DNA from: Mycolicibacterium hassiacum DSM 44199
GTDB taxonomy: Bacteria > Actinomycetota > Actinomycetes > Mycobacteriales > Mycobacteriaceae
Assembly (NCBI RefSeq): GCF_900603025.1
Contig: NZ_LR026975.1
Coordinates: forward strand, 3,596,001-3,660,000
DNA length: 64,000 bases
Direction: 5' to 3'
The position numbers were made by a program, and so were the translations under genes. The notes beneath the pieces are model-generated. The model saw only the letters and a list, made by a program, of their open reading frames with translations, was not told where the DNA came from and searched no databases. Positions within the stretch are counted from its first letter, which is position 1. Each line of letters starts with the position of its first letter. This document shows, in pieces, positions 31,956-41,821 of this stretch.

Positions 31956-33103
31956 TTGGCCCCCGCCAGCATGCTGCGGGACAGCAGGATGCGCTGCATC
32001 TCGATGCTGCCCGAGGACACGGTCGATGCCTGTGAGTAGCGCCAGTGGTCCTCGACCTCGCCGAGGAACCATTTCGCCCCCGGGTCGTCGTGGGAGACCT
32101 CGGCGGCGATGTCCATCAGCACCTCCGCGCTGTCCTGGTCGAGCTTGGTGACCGCGATCCGGTAGGCGGCGGCGTCACCGGGTTGCACCTGGCCGCCGGC
32201 CTGCAGCGAGATCACCCGGTAGGCCATCAGCCGGGCCCGCCGGCAGTGGGTGAGCATGCGCATCCACCGGGTGCGCAGTTCGGCGGGCAGGTCGTCCCAG
32301 CGGTCGCCGAGCACGGTGGGCGCGGCGGCCAGCAGTCGTTCGCAGCGGGCGTAGCGGGCGATGCCCACCCGTTCGAACGCCAGCACGTCCTGCACGATCG
32401 ACCAGCCCTCGCCGACCTTGCCCAACACGTCGGCCTCGGTGACCCGCAGGTCGTCGAAGAACACCTCGTTGAGATGGTGCGGGCCCAACATGGCGCGGAT
32501 CGGACGCACCTGGATCGCCGGATCGTCCATCGGGACGAGGAAGATCGTCAGTCCCTGCTGTTTGCGCTCTCCGCGCGAGGTGCGCGCCAGCAGAAAACAC
32601 CACTGCGCCATGGTCGCGTAGGAGGTCCAGATCTTCTGGCCGCTGACCAGCCAACCGTCACCGTCGCGCCGCGCGGTGGTGCGCAGCGACGCCAGGTCCG
32701 AACCCGCCTCGGGTTCGGAGAAGCCCTGGCACCAGATCACCTCGCCGCGTGCGATCGGGGGCAGGTGCTTGCGCTGCTGTTCGGGGGTGCCGTGGCGCAT
32801 GATGATCGGCCCGACCCAGTTGACCCCCATGTACTGGGCGCCGCGCGGTTCATGGTGGGCCCACATCTCCTCGCGCACCACGGTCTGTTCCCACACCGAC
32901 GCCCCGCCGCCGCCGAACTCCTTGGGCCAGGCCAGACACAGCAGGTCGCGTTCGGCCAGGATGCGGCAGAAGTTCTGCGCGGTCTCGAGGTCGGCCGGGT
33001 CGTCGGTGAAGGCGCCCAGGAAATGCTCGGGCACATGCTCTTTGACCAGTTCCCGCAGTTCGGTGCGCAGCTGGTCGGCCTTCGGCCCCATCCGAAAATC
33101 CAT
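31952..33103 (-). CDS. acyl-CoA dehydrogenase, long subunit
   Basis: 383 residues. LVKEHVPEHFLGAF, then LCLAWPKEFGGGGASVWEQTVVREE, WCQGFSEPEAGSDLASLRTTARR, SGQKIWTSYATMAQWCFLLART, and the C-terminal STVSSGSIEMQRILLSRSMLAG. The central motif is identical in parts to that of the long subunit at 29869-31029 (WCQGFSEPEAGSDLASLRTTARR), indicating that the two long genes are paralogues. Two bases separate it from the CoA transferase stop upstream. Probably oxidises a CoA thioester of the pathway. Confidence 0.89.
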   Translation of the reverse strand: MDFRMGPKADQLRTELRELVKEHVPEHFLGAFTDDPADLETAQNFCRILAERDLLCLAWPKEFGGGGASVWEQTVVREEMWAHHEPRGAQYMGVNWVGPIIMRHGTPEQQRKHLPPIARGEVIWCQGFSEPEAGSDLASLRTTARRDGDGWLVSGQKIWTSYATMAQWCFLLARTSRGERKQQGLTIFLVPMDDPAIQVRPIRAMLGPHHLNEVFFDDLRVTEADVLGKVGEGWSIVQDVLAFERVGIARYARCERLLAAAPTVLGDRWDDLPAELRTRWMRMLTHCRRARLMAYRVISLQAGGQVQPGDAAAYRIAVTKLDQDSAEVLMDIAAEVSHDDPGAKWFLGEVEDHWRYSQASTVSSGSIEMQRILLSRSMLAGAK

Positions 33104-33105
33104 TG

Positions 33106-34269
33106 CTATCCCGTTCCCGAGGGCTTGAGGTCATCGATTCCGAGTTCGGCGAGCACCTCGTCGGTGTGCTGGCCGAGGGTGGGCGCCGGGCCGGCCACCT
33201 TGCCGGGGGTGCGCGAGAACCAGGTCGGCACACCGGGAAAGCGCACCGGGCCGTTCGGGGTCTCGACGGTTTCGAACAACCCGACCGCGTTGAGGTGCGG
33301 GTTGTCGAACAGCGCGTCGGGGGTGTTGATCGGCGCGGCCGGGATCTCCAGTTCTCGGAACAGCGCCAGCCACTCGGCGGTGGTGCGTTCCTTCATGGTC
33401 TGGGCGACCAATCCGTACACCACGTCGATGTTGCGGGCCCGCTTCTCCAGGGTGGAGAACTCGTCGCTGTTCCACGGTGGCTGCACCGCGTTGATGAACG
33501 CGTTCCAGTGTTTGTCGTTGTAGATCAGCGCGGCGATGTGCCCGTCGGCGGTGGCGTACGGCCGCCGGTTCGCCGCCACGGTGCGGGGATAGACGGCCGG
33601 TCCCAGCGGCGGGTCGAACACCGCGCCGTTGGCGTGTTCGACCAGCATGAAGGCGGCCATGGTCTCGAACATCGCCACCTCCACCTCCTGGCCCTCGCCG
33701 GTGCGCTCGCGATGGAACAGCGCCATGGTGGTGGCGTACACCGCGGTCAGCCCGGCGACCTTGTCGGCCACGATGGTGCCGACGTAACTCGCCTCCCCGG
33801 TCAGCTTCTGCTGCACCGCGGGCAGCCCGCACTCGGCCTGGATGGTGTCGTCGTAGGCGGGCCGGTCACGGTCCGGGCCGCGGCGTCCGTAGCCGTAGCA
33901 GTTGGTGTAGATGATCGACGGGTTGATGGCCGACACGTCGGCATAGCTGAAGCCGAGCTTGGCGATCGACTTGGCCCGCATCGAGTGGATGAACACGTCC
34001 GAGCGGGCGATCAGCGCGCGCAGCGCGGCCTTGCCGGACTCGGTCTGCAGATCGAGCACCACACTGCGCTTGCCGCGGTTGACGTTGACGAACACCCCGC
34101 TCATCCCGGGTTCGGGGCCCACCGACACATAGCGGGTGTCGTCGCCTTGGGGCGGTTCGACCTTGATGACGTCGGCCCCCATGTCGGCCATGATCTGCGT
34201 GCAGTACGGGCCCATCACCATCGCGGTGAGGTCCACCACGCGCACGCCGCTCAACGGGCCGCTAGGCAT
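33106..34269 (-). CDS. CaiB/BaiF-family CoA transferase
   Basis: 387 residues, family III CoA transferase. PLSGVRVVDLTAMVMGPYCTQIMADMGADVIKVEPP opening, RGKRSVVLDLQTESGKAAL, and the catalytic Asp in the region of AYDDTIQAECGL. The C-terminal ELEIPAAPINTPDALFDNPHL is typical. It moves CoA between carboxylic acids or racemises alpha-methylacyl-CoA (an AMACR-like role is common in sterol side-chain pathways). ATG 34269 lies inside the end of the SDR gene (8-base overlap), showing tight coupling in the operon. Confidence 0.9.
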   Translation of the reverse strand: MPSGPLSGVRVVDLTAMVMGPYCTQIMADMGADVIKVEPPQGDDTRYVSVGPEPGMSGVFVNVNRGKRSVVLDLQTESGKAALRALIARSDVFIHSMRAKSIAKLGFSYADVSAINPSIIYTNCYGYGRRGPDRDRPAYDDTIQAECGLPAVQQKLTGEASYVGTIVADKVAGLTAVYATTMALFHRERTGEGQEVEVAMFETMAAFMLVEHANGAVFDPPLGPAVYPRTVAANRRPYATADGHIAALIYNDKHWNAFINAVQPPWNSDEFSTLEKRARNIDVVYGLVAQTMKERTTAEWLALFRELEIPAAPINTPDALFDNPHLNAVGLFETVETPNGPVRFPGVPTWFSRTPGKVAGPAPTLGQHTDEVLAELGIDDLKPSGTG

Positions 34270-35194
34270 GCACTGCTCCTTCGGCCGATCCCTTCGCCAG
34301 GGCGAAGCTGTAGCGAATGTGGTCTCCGTGGCCGTCCGGGACGACCGGGAACACGATCGGCGCCGAGGTGTCGCGGATGGCGTCCAGATTCGCGGCGACG
34401 TCCTCGATCGTCCACGACGGCCGGTACACCCCGGGGGTCTCCGCGATCACCGCCCGGGCCACCCGCCCGGCCAGCGCGATCATGATCTCGCCGGTGATCG
34501 AACAGGTTTCATGCGCCAACCAGCCGACGGCCGGGGCGACCAGCTCGGGTTCCATCGGCGGATACGCCGACGTGTCGAGTCCTTCGGCCATCCGGGTCAG
34601 CGCGGCGGGCACGATCACGTTGCACTGCACGCCGTGCGCGGCGCCCTCCATCGCCGCGACGTTGGACAACCCGATCACCCCCGCCTTGGCGACCGCGTAG
34701 TTGGCCACCTCGTGGTTGCCGTACAGCCCGCCGATCGACGAGGTGAGCACGATCCGGCCGTAGCCGGCGTCGCACATCACCGGGAACGCCGGGCGCACCA
34801 CGTGAAACGCTCCGCGCAGGTGCACATCGACGACCGCCTCGAAATCGTCGTAGCTCATCTCGCGCAGCGCGGCGCGGCGCACGATGCCGGCGTTGTGGAT
34901 CAGCACGTCGAGGCGGCCCCAGCGCTTCAGCGCGGTGTCGATGAGGGCCCGGCCGCCGTCCGGGGTGGCCACCGAATCGGTGTTGGCGACGGCTTCGCCG
35001 CCGGCCGCGGTGATCTCGTCGACCACCTGCTGGGCCGGTGAGGTGTCGCCGCCGTCGCCGGCGAGGCTGGTGCCGGCGTCGTTGACCACCACCTTGGCGC
35101 CGCGGGCCGCCAGCAGCCGGGCGTAGGCGCGGCCCAGCCCCCGGCCGGCGCCGGTCACCACCGCGACGCGGCCGTCGAATCTCAACTCAGCCAT
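34262..35194 (-). CDS. SDR-family oxidoreductase (17-beta-HSD4-like)
   Basis: 310 residues from ATG 35194. [33 protein letters not shown] with the Asp after NDAG typical of the multifunctional-enzyme type 2 (HSD17B4) SDRs, then IHNAGIVRR, IVLTSSIGGLYGN with the catalytic Ser, and YAVAKAGVIG. Such enzymes oxidise 3-hydroxyacyl-CoA or hydroxysteroids with NAD. The C-terminal extension (TPGVYRPSWTIEDVAANL) is longer than in classical SDRs. It overlaps the CoA transferase and is 8 bp from the monooxygenase gene. Confidence 0.88.
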   Translation of the reverse strand: MAELRFDGRVAVVTGAGRGLGRAYARLLAARGAKVVVNDAGTSLAGDGGDTSPAQQVVDEITAAGGEAVANTDSVATPDGGRALIDTALKRWGRLDVLIHNAGIVRRAALREMSYDDFEAVVDVHLRGAFHVVRPAFPVMCDAGYGRIVLTSSIGGLYGNHEVANYAVAKAGVIGLSNVAAMEGAAHGVQCNVIVPAALTRMAEGLDTSAYPPMEPELVAPAVGWLAHETCSITGEIMIALAGRVARAVIAETPGVYRPSWTIEDVAANLDAIRDTSAPIVFPVVPDGHGDHIRYSFALAKGSAEGAVHA

Positions 35195-35202
35195 GACGGT
35201 CG

Positions 35203-37047
<1,845 letters not shown>

Positions 37048-37061
37048 TGCTTCTGGTTCTC

Positions 37062-38465
37062 CTAGTCGTGGCGGGAGTCGTTACGGGGCAGTTCCCGAGG
37101 CTCGCCGGTGCCCATGTACTTCGACAGCTGGTAGTGCAGGTTGACGGTGGCCCGTTCCCGGTACGGGTTCGGTTTGGTGCCGGGGAACCCCAGCGACTTC
37201 ATGCCCTGTTGCACCGCGGCCATGTTGGAGAAGTCCTGCGGCAGCACCGACAGCCACTTCGGGCTGTCGGCCGGGGTGTACTCCCATTCCGTCTGCGGTT
37301 CCTGGCCTTTGGGGAACAGCTCCAGCACCGACACCTCGAAGATGCACTTGTTCGGGTCGTAGCTGGGATGCGGCCGGGCGCTGTAGCACAGCGCGGTGGT
37401 CAGGCCCTGCCCGATCTGGAAGTTCGGGAAGATCTGCCACGCGGTGCCGGCCTCGCCCAGCACATCGGGCGGAATGGTCGGCCAGATCACCCCGCGCGCC
37501 TCGTCGTCGCGGCGCGCCGACTCCAGCCAGTGTTCGAGCACCTTGTCCGGCGGGGTGTCGGGCGGCAGTTCGTCGACCAACCGCTTGGCGGCGTTGACCA
37601 GCGTCTCGGTGGTGGTGGCGTTGGTCTGCTCCCAGGTGTACATCTGCATCTCGGCGGTGGAGACGCGCGGGTCGTCGCCGGTGCCCAACCGGATCTTGGA
37701 GCGGGTGGCCTCCAGGTCCTTGGGCGCGTCGTAGCCGATGTTGCTGTGCTTGCCCTGCGCCTTGGCCCAGCCCCGGAACTCACCGAACTTGTTGAACTCC
37801 GGGTGGGTGGTGGCCACGTGGTAGGTCTCGTTGAACGCCTCCAGCGCGACCTTCCAGTTGCAGTCGAAGTACAGCCATCTGCGCCACCGGTAGCGCATGT
37901 TCTCCAGGCCGAACGGATCGAGCATCTTGTTGGCCGGGAACAGGTAATCGGCCAGCGGTTCGGCGTCGGGGTCCATGTTGATGAACAACCAACCGCCCCA
38001 GGTGTCGACCTGCACCGGCACCAAGTGGGTGTTCTCCGGGGTGAGGGTGCCCTTCCAGTCGTCCTGTTCGCGGATGTGGGTGCAGGCGCCGTCCAGACCG
38101 TAGGTCCAGCCGTGGAATCCGCAGACGAACGACTTGCGTGCCCGCCCGCGCGCGTTCTTCGCCCCGGGCGGCGTGTCGATCAGCCGCCGGCCGCGGTGCA
38201 TGCACACGTTGTGGTGGGCCTTGAAGTCCTTGGGACCCGGGCCGGTGCGCACCACGATGATCGAGTCGTCGAGGATGTCGTAGGTCAGATAGCTGCCGAC
38301 CTCCGGCAGATCCTCGACCCGGCCGACCTGCTGCCACACCTGGCGCCAGAGTCTGTCGCGTTCAGCGCGGGCGTAGTCCTCCGAGATATACGCCTCGACC
38401 GGAATCGTCATCGGCTCGGAAAGTTCTTCTGGCGCTTGCACTTCGCGGTCCTGCGTTTCGGTCAT
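37062..38465 (-). CDS. Rieske non-heme iron oxygenase, large subunit
   Basis: 467 residues. The Rieske [2Fe-2S] site is CMHRGRR and CGFHGWTYGLDG (two Cys and two His, near residues 88-125). The catalytic iron site is in EAFNETYHVATTHPEF (His-x4-His), with a third ligand further on. The alpha subunit of an aromatic-ring or steroid hydroxylating dioxygenase or monooxygenase. A matching reductase or ferredoxin is not in the operon, so electrons must come from elsewhere. It lies 14 bp upstream of the Baeyer-Villiger gene and 12 bp after the first gene of the operon. Confidence 0.93.
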   Translation of the reverse strand: MTETQDREVQAPEELSEPMTIPVEAYISEDYARAERDRLWRQVWQQVGRVEDLPEVGSYLTYDILDDSIIVVRTGPGPKDFKAHHNVCMHRGRRLIDTPPGAKNARGRARKSFVCGFHGWTYGLDGACTHIREQDDWKGTLTPENTHLVPVQVDTWGGWLFINMDPDAEPLADYLFPANKMLDPFGLENMRYRWRRWLYFDCNWKVALEAFNETYHVATTHPEFNKFGEFRGWAKAQGKHSNIGYDAPKDLEATRSKIRLGTGDDPRVSTAEMQMYTWEQTNATTTETLVNAAKRLVDELPPDTPPDKVLEHWLESARRDDEARGVIWPTIPPDVLGEAGTAWQIFPNFQIGQGLTTALCYSARPHPSYDPNKCIFEVSVLELFPKGQEPQTEWEYTPADSPKWLSVLPQDFSNMAAVQQGMKSLGFPGTKPNPYRERATVNLHYQLSKYMGTGEPRELPRNDSRHD

Positions 38466-38477
38466 CTGGAGAACTCC

Positions 38478-39323
38478 TTAGAACCGGCTGATTTCTGCGC
38501 GGAAGGTCTCGTCCTTGAGGAACAACGAGGTGTTGTCGGCGCCGAGGTGGGTCCATCGCAGGTTCAGCCCACCGTCGACCAGCAGCGTCTGTCCGGTGAT
38601 GTAGCTCGACAGGTCGGAGAGCAGGAACAGGATGGCGCCGGCCTGCTCCTCGGGGCGGCCACGGCGGCCCATCGCGATCGCCCGCCGGTCACGCTCGGGA
38701 TCGACGTCGACATAGGTGCGGGACGCGGCCGTCTCGGTGACGCCCGGGGCGATCGCGTTGACCCGGATACCGGCGTCGGCGAGCTCCAGCGCCATGGTGC
38801 GGGTCATCGCGGCGATCGCGGCCTTGGCGGTGCCGTAGGCGATGTGGAACGGTGCGGTGTTCATGCCGCTGATCGACGAGATCGACACGATGGAGCCCGG
38901 TTTGCCGGTGGCGCGCAGTTCCGCGGCCACCGCCTGGCTCATGAAGAACGCCGTCTCGAGGTTGGCGGTGAACAGCGCCCGCCAGTCCGCGCGGGTGACC
39001 CTGGTGGACGGCATCCAGGTGGATGGGTCCGCACCGCCGGCGACGTTGACCAGTCCGTAGAGCCGACCGTCCAGACCGCGCACCCGCTCCATCACTGTCG
39101 CGATGCCCTCGTCGGTGGCGGCGTCGGCCACCACCGGGATCACCGCCAGGCCCTTGTCGGCCAGCGGCGCCACGTGCCGGTCGAGGTTGTCGCGGGACCG
39201 GCTGACCCCCACCACGGTGGCCCCGGCCTCGGCCGCCATCCGGGTCACCGTGGTTCCGATTCCGCCGCCGCCCGCACCGGATACCACCACGATCCGGCCG
39301 GAAAGGTCCAGCAACTCGTCCAC
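38478..39323 (-). CDS. SDR-family oxidoreductase, first gene of the catabolic operon
   Basis: 281 residues. VVVSGAGGGGIGTTVTRMAAEAG has an extended glycine motif. [39 protein letters not shown] (catalytic Ser, Tyr and Lys), VNAIAPGVTETAAS and ITGQTLLVDGGLN follow. A cytoplasmic NAD(P)-dependent alcohol or ketone oxidoreductase, perhaps feeding a cyclic ketone to the Baeyer-Villiger enzyme. ATG 39323 is only 5 bp from the first HutC-type operator, so this start lies under regulator control. Confidence 0.89.
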   Translation of the reverse strand: MDELLDLSGRIVVVSGAGGGGIGTTVTRMAAEAGATVVGVSRSRDNLDRHVAPLADKGLAVIPVVADAATDEGIATVMERVRGLDGRLYGLVNVAGGADPSTWMPSTRVTRADWRALFTANLETAFFMSQAVAAELRATGKPGSIVSISSISGMNTAPFHIAYGTAKAAIAAMTRTMALELADAGIRVNAIAPGVTETAASRTYVDVDPERDRRAIAMGRRGRPEEQAGAILFLLSDLSSYITGQTLLVDGGLNLRWTHLGADNTSLFLKDETFRAEISRF

Positions 39324-39327
39324 GCTA

Positions 39328-39341
39328 TTTGTCCGGACAAA
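39328..39341. promoter_or_regulatory. HutC-type operator 1
   Basis: TTTGTCCGGACAAA, a perfect 14-bp palindrome 5 bp from the leftward operon start. It matches the yGTM-TA-KACy type site of HutC-subfamily GntR regulators at the GT/AC core. Such a regulator is encoded at 41081. Confidence 0.7.
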
Positions 39342-39355
39342 AAATGGTGCTCTTC

Positions 39356-39372
39356 ATACTGAAGAACAGTAT
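39356..39372. promoter_or_regulatory. second dyad in the divergent promoter
   Basis: ATACTG, five bases, CAGTAT. A perfect inverted repeat unlike the two HutC-type sites, 33 bp from the leftward start and 90 bp from the rightward one. Possible site for a second regulator. Confidence 0.5.
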
Positions 39373-39423
39373 TCCGCAGGGGGAATGAGCACGTCAAGGG
39401 CCACGAATCGATTTGTTGTGGCT

Positions 39424-39437
39424 ATTGTCTGGACCAA
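39424..39437. promoter_or_regulatory. HutC-type operator 2
   Basis: ATTGTCTGGACCAA, an imperfect copy of operator 1 (same GTC-n2-GAC core), 25-38 bp upstream of the rightward start at 39462, so each direction has its own site. Confidence 0.65.
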
Positions 39438-39461
39438 TCGGGCTTGCTAACGTCCGAGGTC

Positions 39462-41084
39462 ATGACGCATTCCGCGACGGACGCTCCGTCCCACGCCCGC
39501 TATTCGGGACCCACGCCGGCGACCGCCGAGGGGTGGCGGCTGGAGCGGCTGACCGCGCCGAGCCGCTTGTTCGGCGCCAACGGGCTGCGCACCGGGCCCG
39601 ACGGCCGCGTCTACATCGCCCAGGTCACCGGCAGCCAGATCAGCGCACTGGATCTGCAGACCGGCGGCATCGAGGTCGTCAGCCCGCTCGGCGGCGACAT
39701 CATCTCCCCCGATGACGTGGCGTTCGACAGCGCCGGCAACCTGTTCGCCACCGAGGTGATGGAGGGGCGGGTCAGCGTCCGCGAGGCGGGTGGGCGCACC
39801 CGGGTGTTGCGCGACGACCTGCCGTGCGCCAACGGCATCACCGTGCACCACGACCGGCTGCTCATCAACGAATGCCGTGACGGCGGACGGTTGATGGAGC
39901 TCGACCGCGCCACCGGGGCGATGCGCACCCTGTTGACCGACCTGCCGTCGCCGAACGCGATGGAGGTCGGCCCGGACGGGCTGCTGTACTTCCCGCTGAT
40001 GACCGCCAACGAGATCTGGCGCATCGATCCGGACCAGCCGGGCGAACCCCAGCGGGTGGCCGCCGAGCTCGGGGTGCCCGACGCGGTCAAGTTCGACCCG
40101 CAGGGCCGCATCGTGTCGACCCAGGTAGCCAGCGGCCAGGTGCTGCGGATCGATCCGCGCACCGGCGAGAAAACGGTGCTGGCGCAACTGCATCCGGGCC
40201 TGGACAACCTGACGCTCGTCGGCGACAAGATCTATGTCTCGAACTTCACCGGCGAGATCACCGAGATCGGCCCCGGCGGTGAGATCCGCACGGCGCTGCC
40301 GGGCGGGCTGAACTGGCCGCTGGATCTGGCGGTCGGTGCCGACGGCGAACTCTATGTCGCCGACGGCACCTACTTCTACCGGGTCGGCGGCGACGGATCG
40401 CTGCACACCGTCGGCATGCTGTTCACCCCTGGTTACCCCGGATTCCTGCGCGGGCTCGCGCCGGCCGGTGACGGCGCGTTCGTGGTCTCCACCTCGGGCG
40501 GCCAGATCGCCCGCTACCGTCCCGCTGACGGCGAAACCGATTACCTCGCGGACGGGTTCGACCAGCTGTACGGGGTGGCGCTGGGACCGCAGGGGACCAT
40601 CGTGTTCGCCGAGCTCGGCACCGGACGGGTGCATGCGCTGCGGAACGGCGGCACCGAGGTGTTGGCCTCGGGCCTGCGCGAACCGGTGGGCGTCGCGTTC
40701 GACCCGGCCGGACCGCCGCTGGTCGCCGAGTCCGGCGCCGGCCGGGTGGTGCGGCTCGGTTCGACCGTCGAGACCGTGGTGGACGGGCTGGTGCGCCCGC
40801 AGGGCATCCTGGTCGCCGGCGACCGGCTCTACATCGTCGACGCCGGCGCCAAGGAAGTGCTGGCCGTCGACCTGAACTCCCAGGCGCGCAGCACGATCGC
40901 GTCGGGTCTGCCGGTCGGTCCGCCGCCCGGTGTGCAACCCAAACCGCTCAAGGGCATGCCACCGTTCTCCGGGCCGCAGGGCCCGTTCGCCGGGATCGCG
41001 CGCGGCGCGGACGGCAGCCTGTACGTGTCGGCGGACGGCGACGGCAGCGTGCTGGCCCTGCGTCCGACCGCGGGAGCACCATGA
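39462..41084 (+). CDS. SMP-30/NHL-type propeller protein, double length
   Basis: 540 residues from ATG 39462 (GAGG nearby; a TTG at 39444 is less likely). About twice the length of usual SMP-30 proteins, with two runs of blades: GANGLRTGPDGRVYIAQVTG through LNWPLDLAVGADGELYVADG, then LYGVALGPQGTIVFAELG through SLYVSADGDGSVLALRP. No signal peptide. Such propellers act as lactonases or lyases; the place beside a Baeyer-Villiger enzyme suggests hydrolysis of the lactone formed. It overlaps the regulator gene by 4 bases (ATGA). Confidence 0.82.
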   Translation: MTHSATDAPSHARYSGPTPATAEGWRLERLTAPSRLFGANGLRTGPDGRVYIAQVTGSQISALDLQTGGIEVVSPLGGDIISPDDVAFDSAGNLFATEVMEGRVSVREAGGRTRVLRDDLPCANGITVHHDRLLINECRDGGRLMELDRATGAMRTLLTDLPSPNAMEVGPDGLLYFPLMTANEIWRIDPDQPGEPQRVAAELGVPDAVKFDPQGRIVSTQVASGQVLRIDPRTGEKTVLAQLHPGLDNLTLVGDKIYVSNFTGEITEIGPGGEIRTALPGGLNWPLDLAVGADGELYVADGTYFYRVGGDGSLHTVGMLFTPGYPGFLRGLAPAGDGAFVVSTSGGQIARYRPADGETDYLADGFDQLYGVALGPQGTIVFAELGTGRVHALRNGGTEVLASGLREPVGVAFDPAGPPLVAESGAGRVVRLGSTVETVVDGLVRPQGILVAGDRLYIVDAGAKEVLAVDLNSQARSTIASGLPVGPPPGVQPKPLKGMPPFSGPQGPFAGIARGADGSLYVSADGDGSVLALRPTAGAP

Positions 41085-41815
41085 CGGTGTCGACCGAACA
41101 TCGCTACCTGCAGGTGGCCCGCACCCTGCGCAAGGAGATCGTCGACGGGGTGTATCCGGTCGGCTCACAGCTGCCCACCGAACAGCAGCTGTGCGAGCGG
41201 TTCGAGGTCAGCCGCTACACCATCCGCGAGGCGCTGCGCCGGCTGCGCGAGGACAACCTGGTGGCCTCCCGGCCGCGGGCCGGCACCCTGGTGGTGGCCC
41301 GCCCGGCCACCAATTCCTACGCCCAGGACGTGGTTTCGATCGACGACCTGTTGGCGTTCGCGTCCGGAGCGAAGCTGACGATCGACTCCAACGCGATGGT
41401 GACCGTCGACGACGAACTGGCCGAGCGCAGCGGTCTGCAACCCGGCTCCGAGTGGCTTGCGGTGCTGGGATTCCGCCGTGCCGACGGCGAGGACGCACCG
41501 GTCTGCAAGACCGAGTACTACATCAACCGGGCGTTCGCCGCGGTGGGGCGGTTGCTGCAGCGCCACTCCGGCCCGATCTTCCCGCTGATCGAGGATCTGT
41601 TCGGGGTGAGCATCATCGAGGTGCACCAGGAGATCTCGGCGGTGCCGGTCGGCCCCGAGCTGGCCGCCGCCCTGAAGGTCGACCCGGGCGGCGCCGCGCT
41701 TCAGATGCGGCGCACCTACCGGACCTCCGACGGCGAGATCGCCCAGGTCACCATCAACACCCACCCGTCGTCGCGGTACCGGCACTCGATGACGATGCGC
41801 CGGGTCAGGAGCTAG
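41081..41815 (+). CDS. GntR-family transcriptional regulator, HutC subfamily (UTRA domain)
   Basis: 244 residues. N-terminal winged helix (about 8-75): YLQVARTLRKEIVDGVYPVGSQLPTEQQLCERFEVSRYTIREALRRL, typical GntR. The C-terminal UTRA-like effector domain has LQPGSEWLAVLGFRRADGE, VCKTEYYINRAF and LFGVSIIEVHQEISAVPV, where HutC members bind a small molecule. It overlaps the propeller gene and is therefore in the rightward unit. The two HutC-type palindromes in the divergent region are the likely targets; repression relieved by a pathway intermediate is inferred. Confidence 0.92.
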   Translation: MTVSTEHRYLQVARTLRKEIVDGVYPVGSQLPTEQQLCERFEVSRYTIREALRRLREDNLVASRPRAGTLVVARPATNSYAQDVVSIDDLLAFASGAKLTIDSNAMVTVDDELAERSGLQPGSEWLAVLGFRRADGEDAPVCKTEYYINRAFAAVGRLLQRHSGPIFPLIEDLFGVSIIEVHQEISAVPVGPELAAALKVDPGGAALQMRRTYRTSDGEIAQVTINTHPSSRYRHSMTMRRVRS

Positions 41816-41821
41816 CTCGGA

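Noticed and set aside
37068..39362. 764-codon open frame on the plus strand opposite the Rieske oxygenase and SDR genes
   Set aside because: Antisense shadow crossing two clear genes, with low-complexity Val/Gly/Arg sequence.
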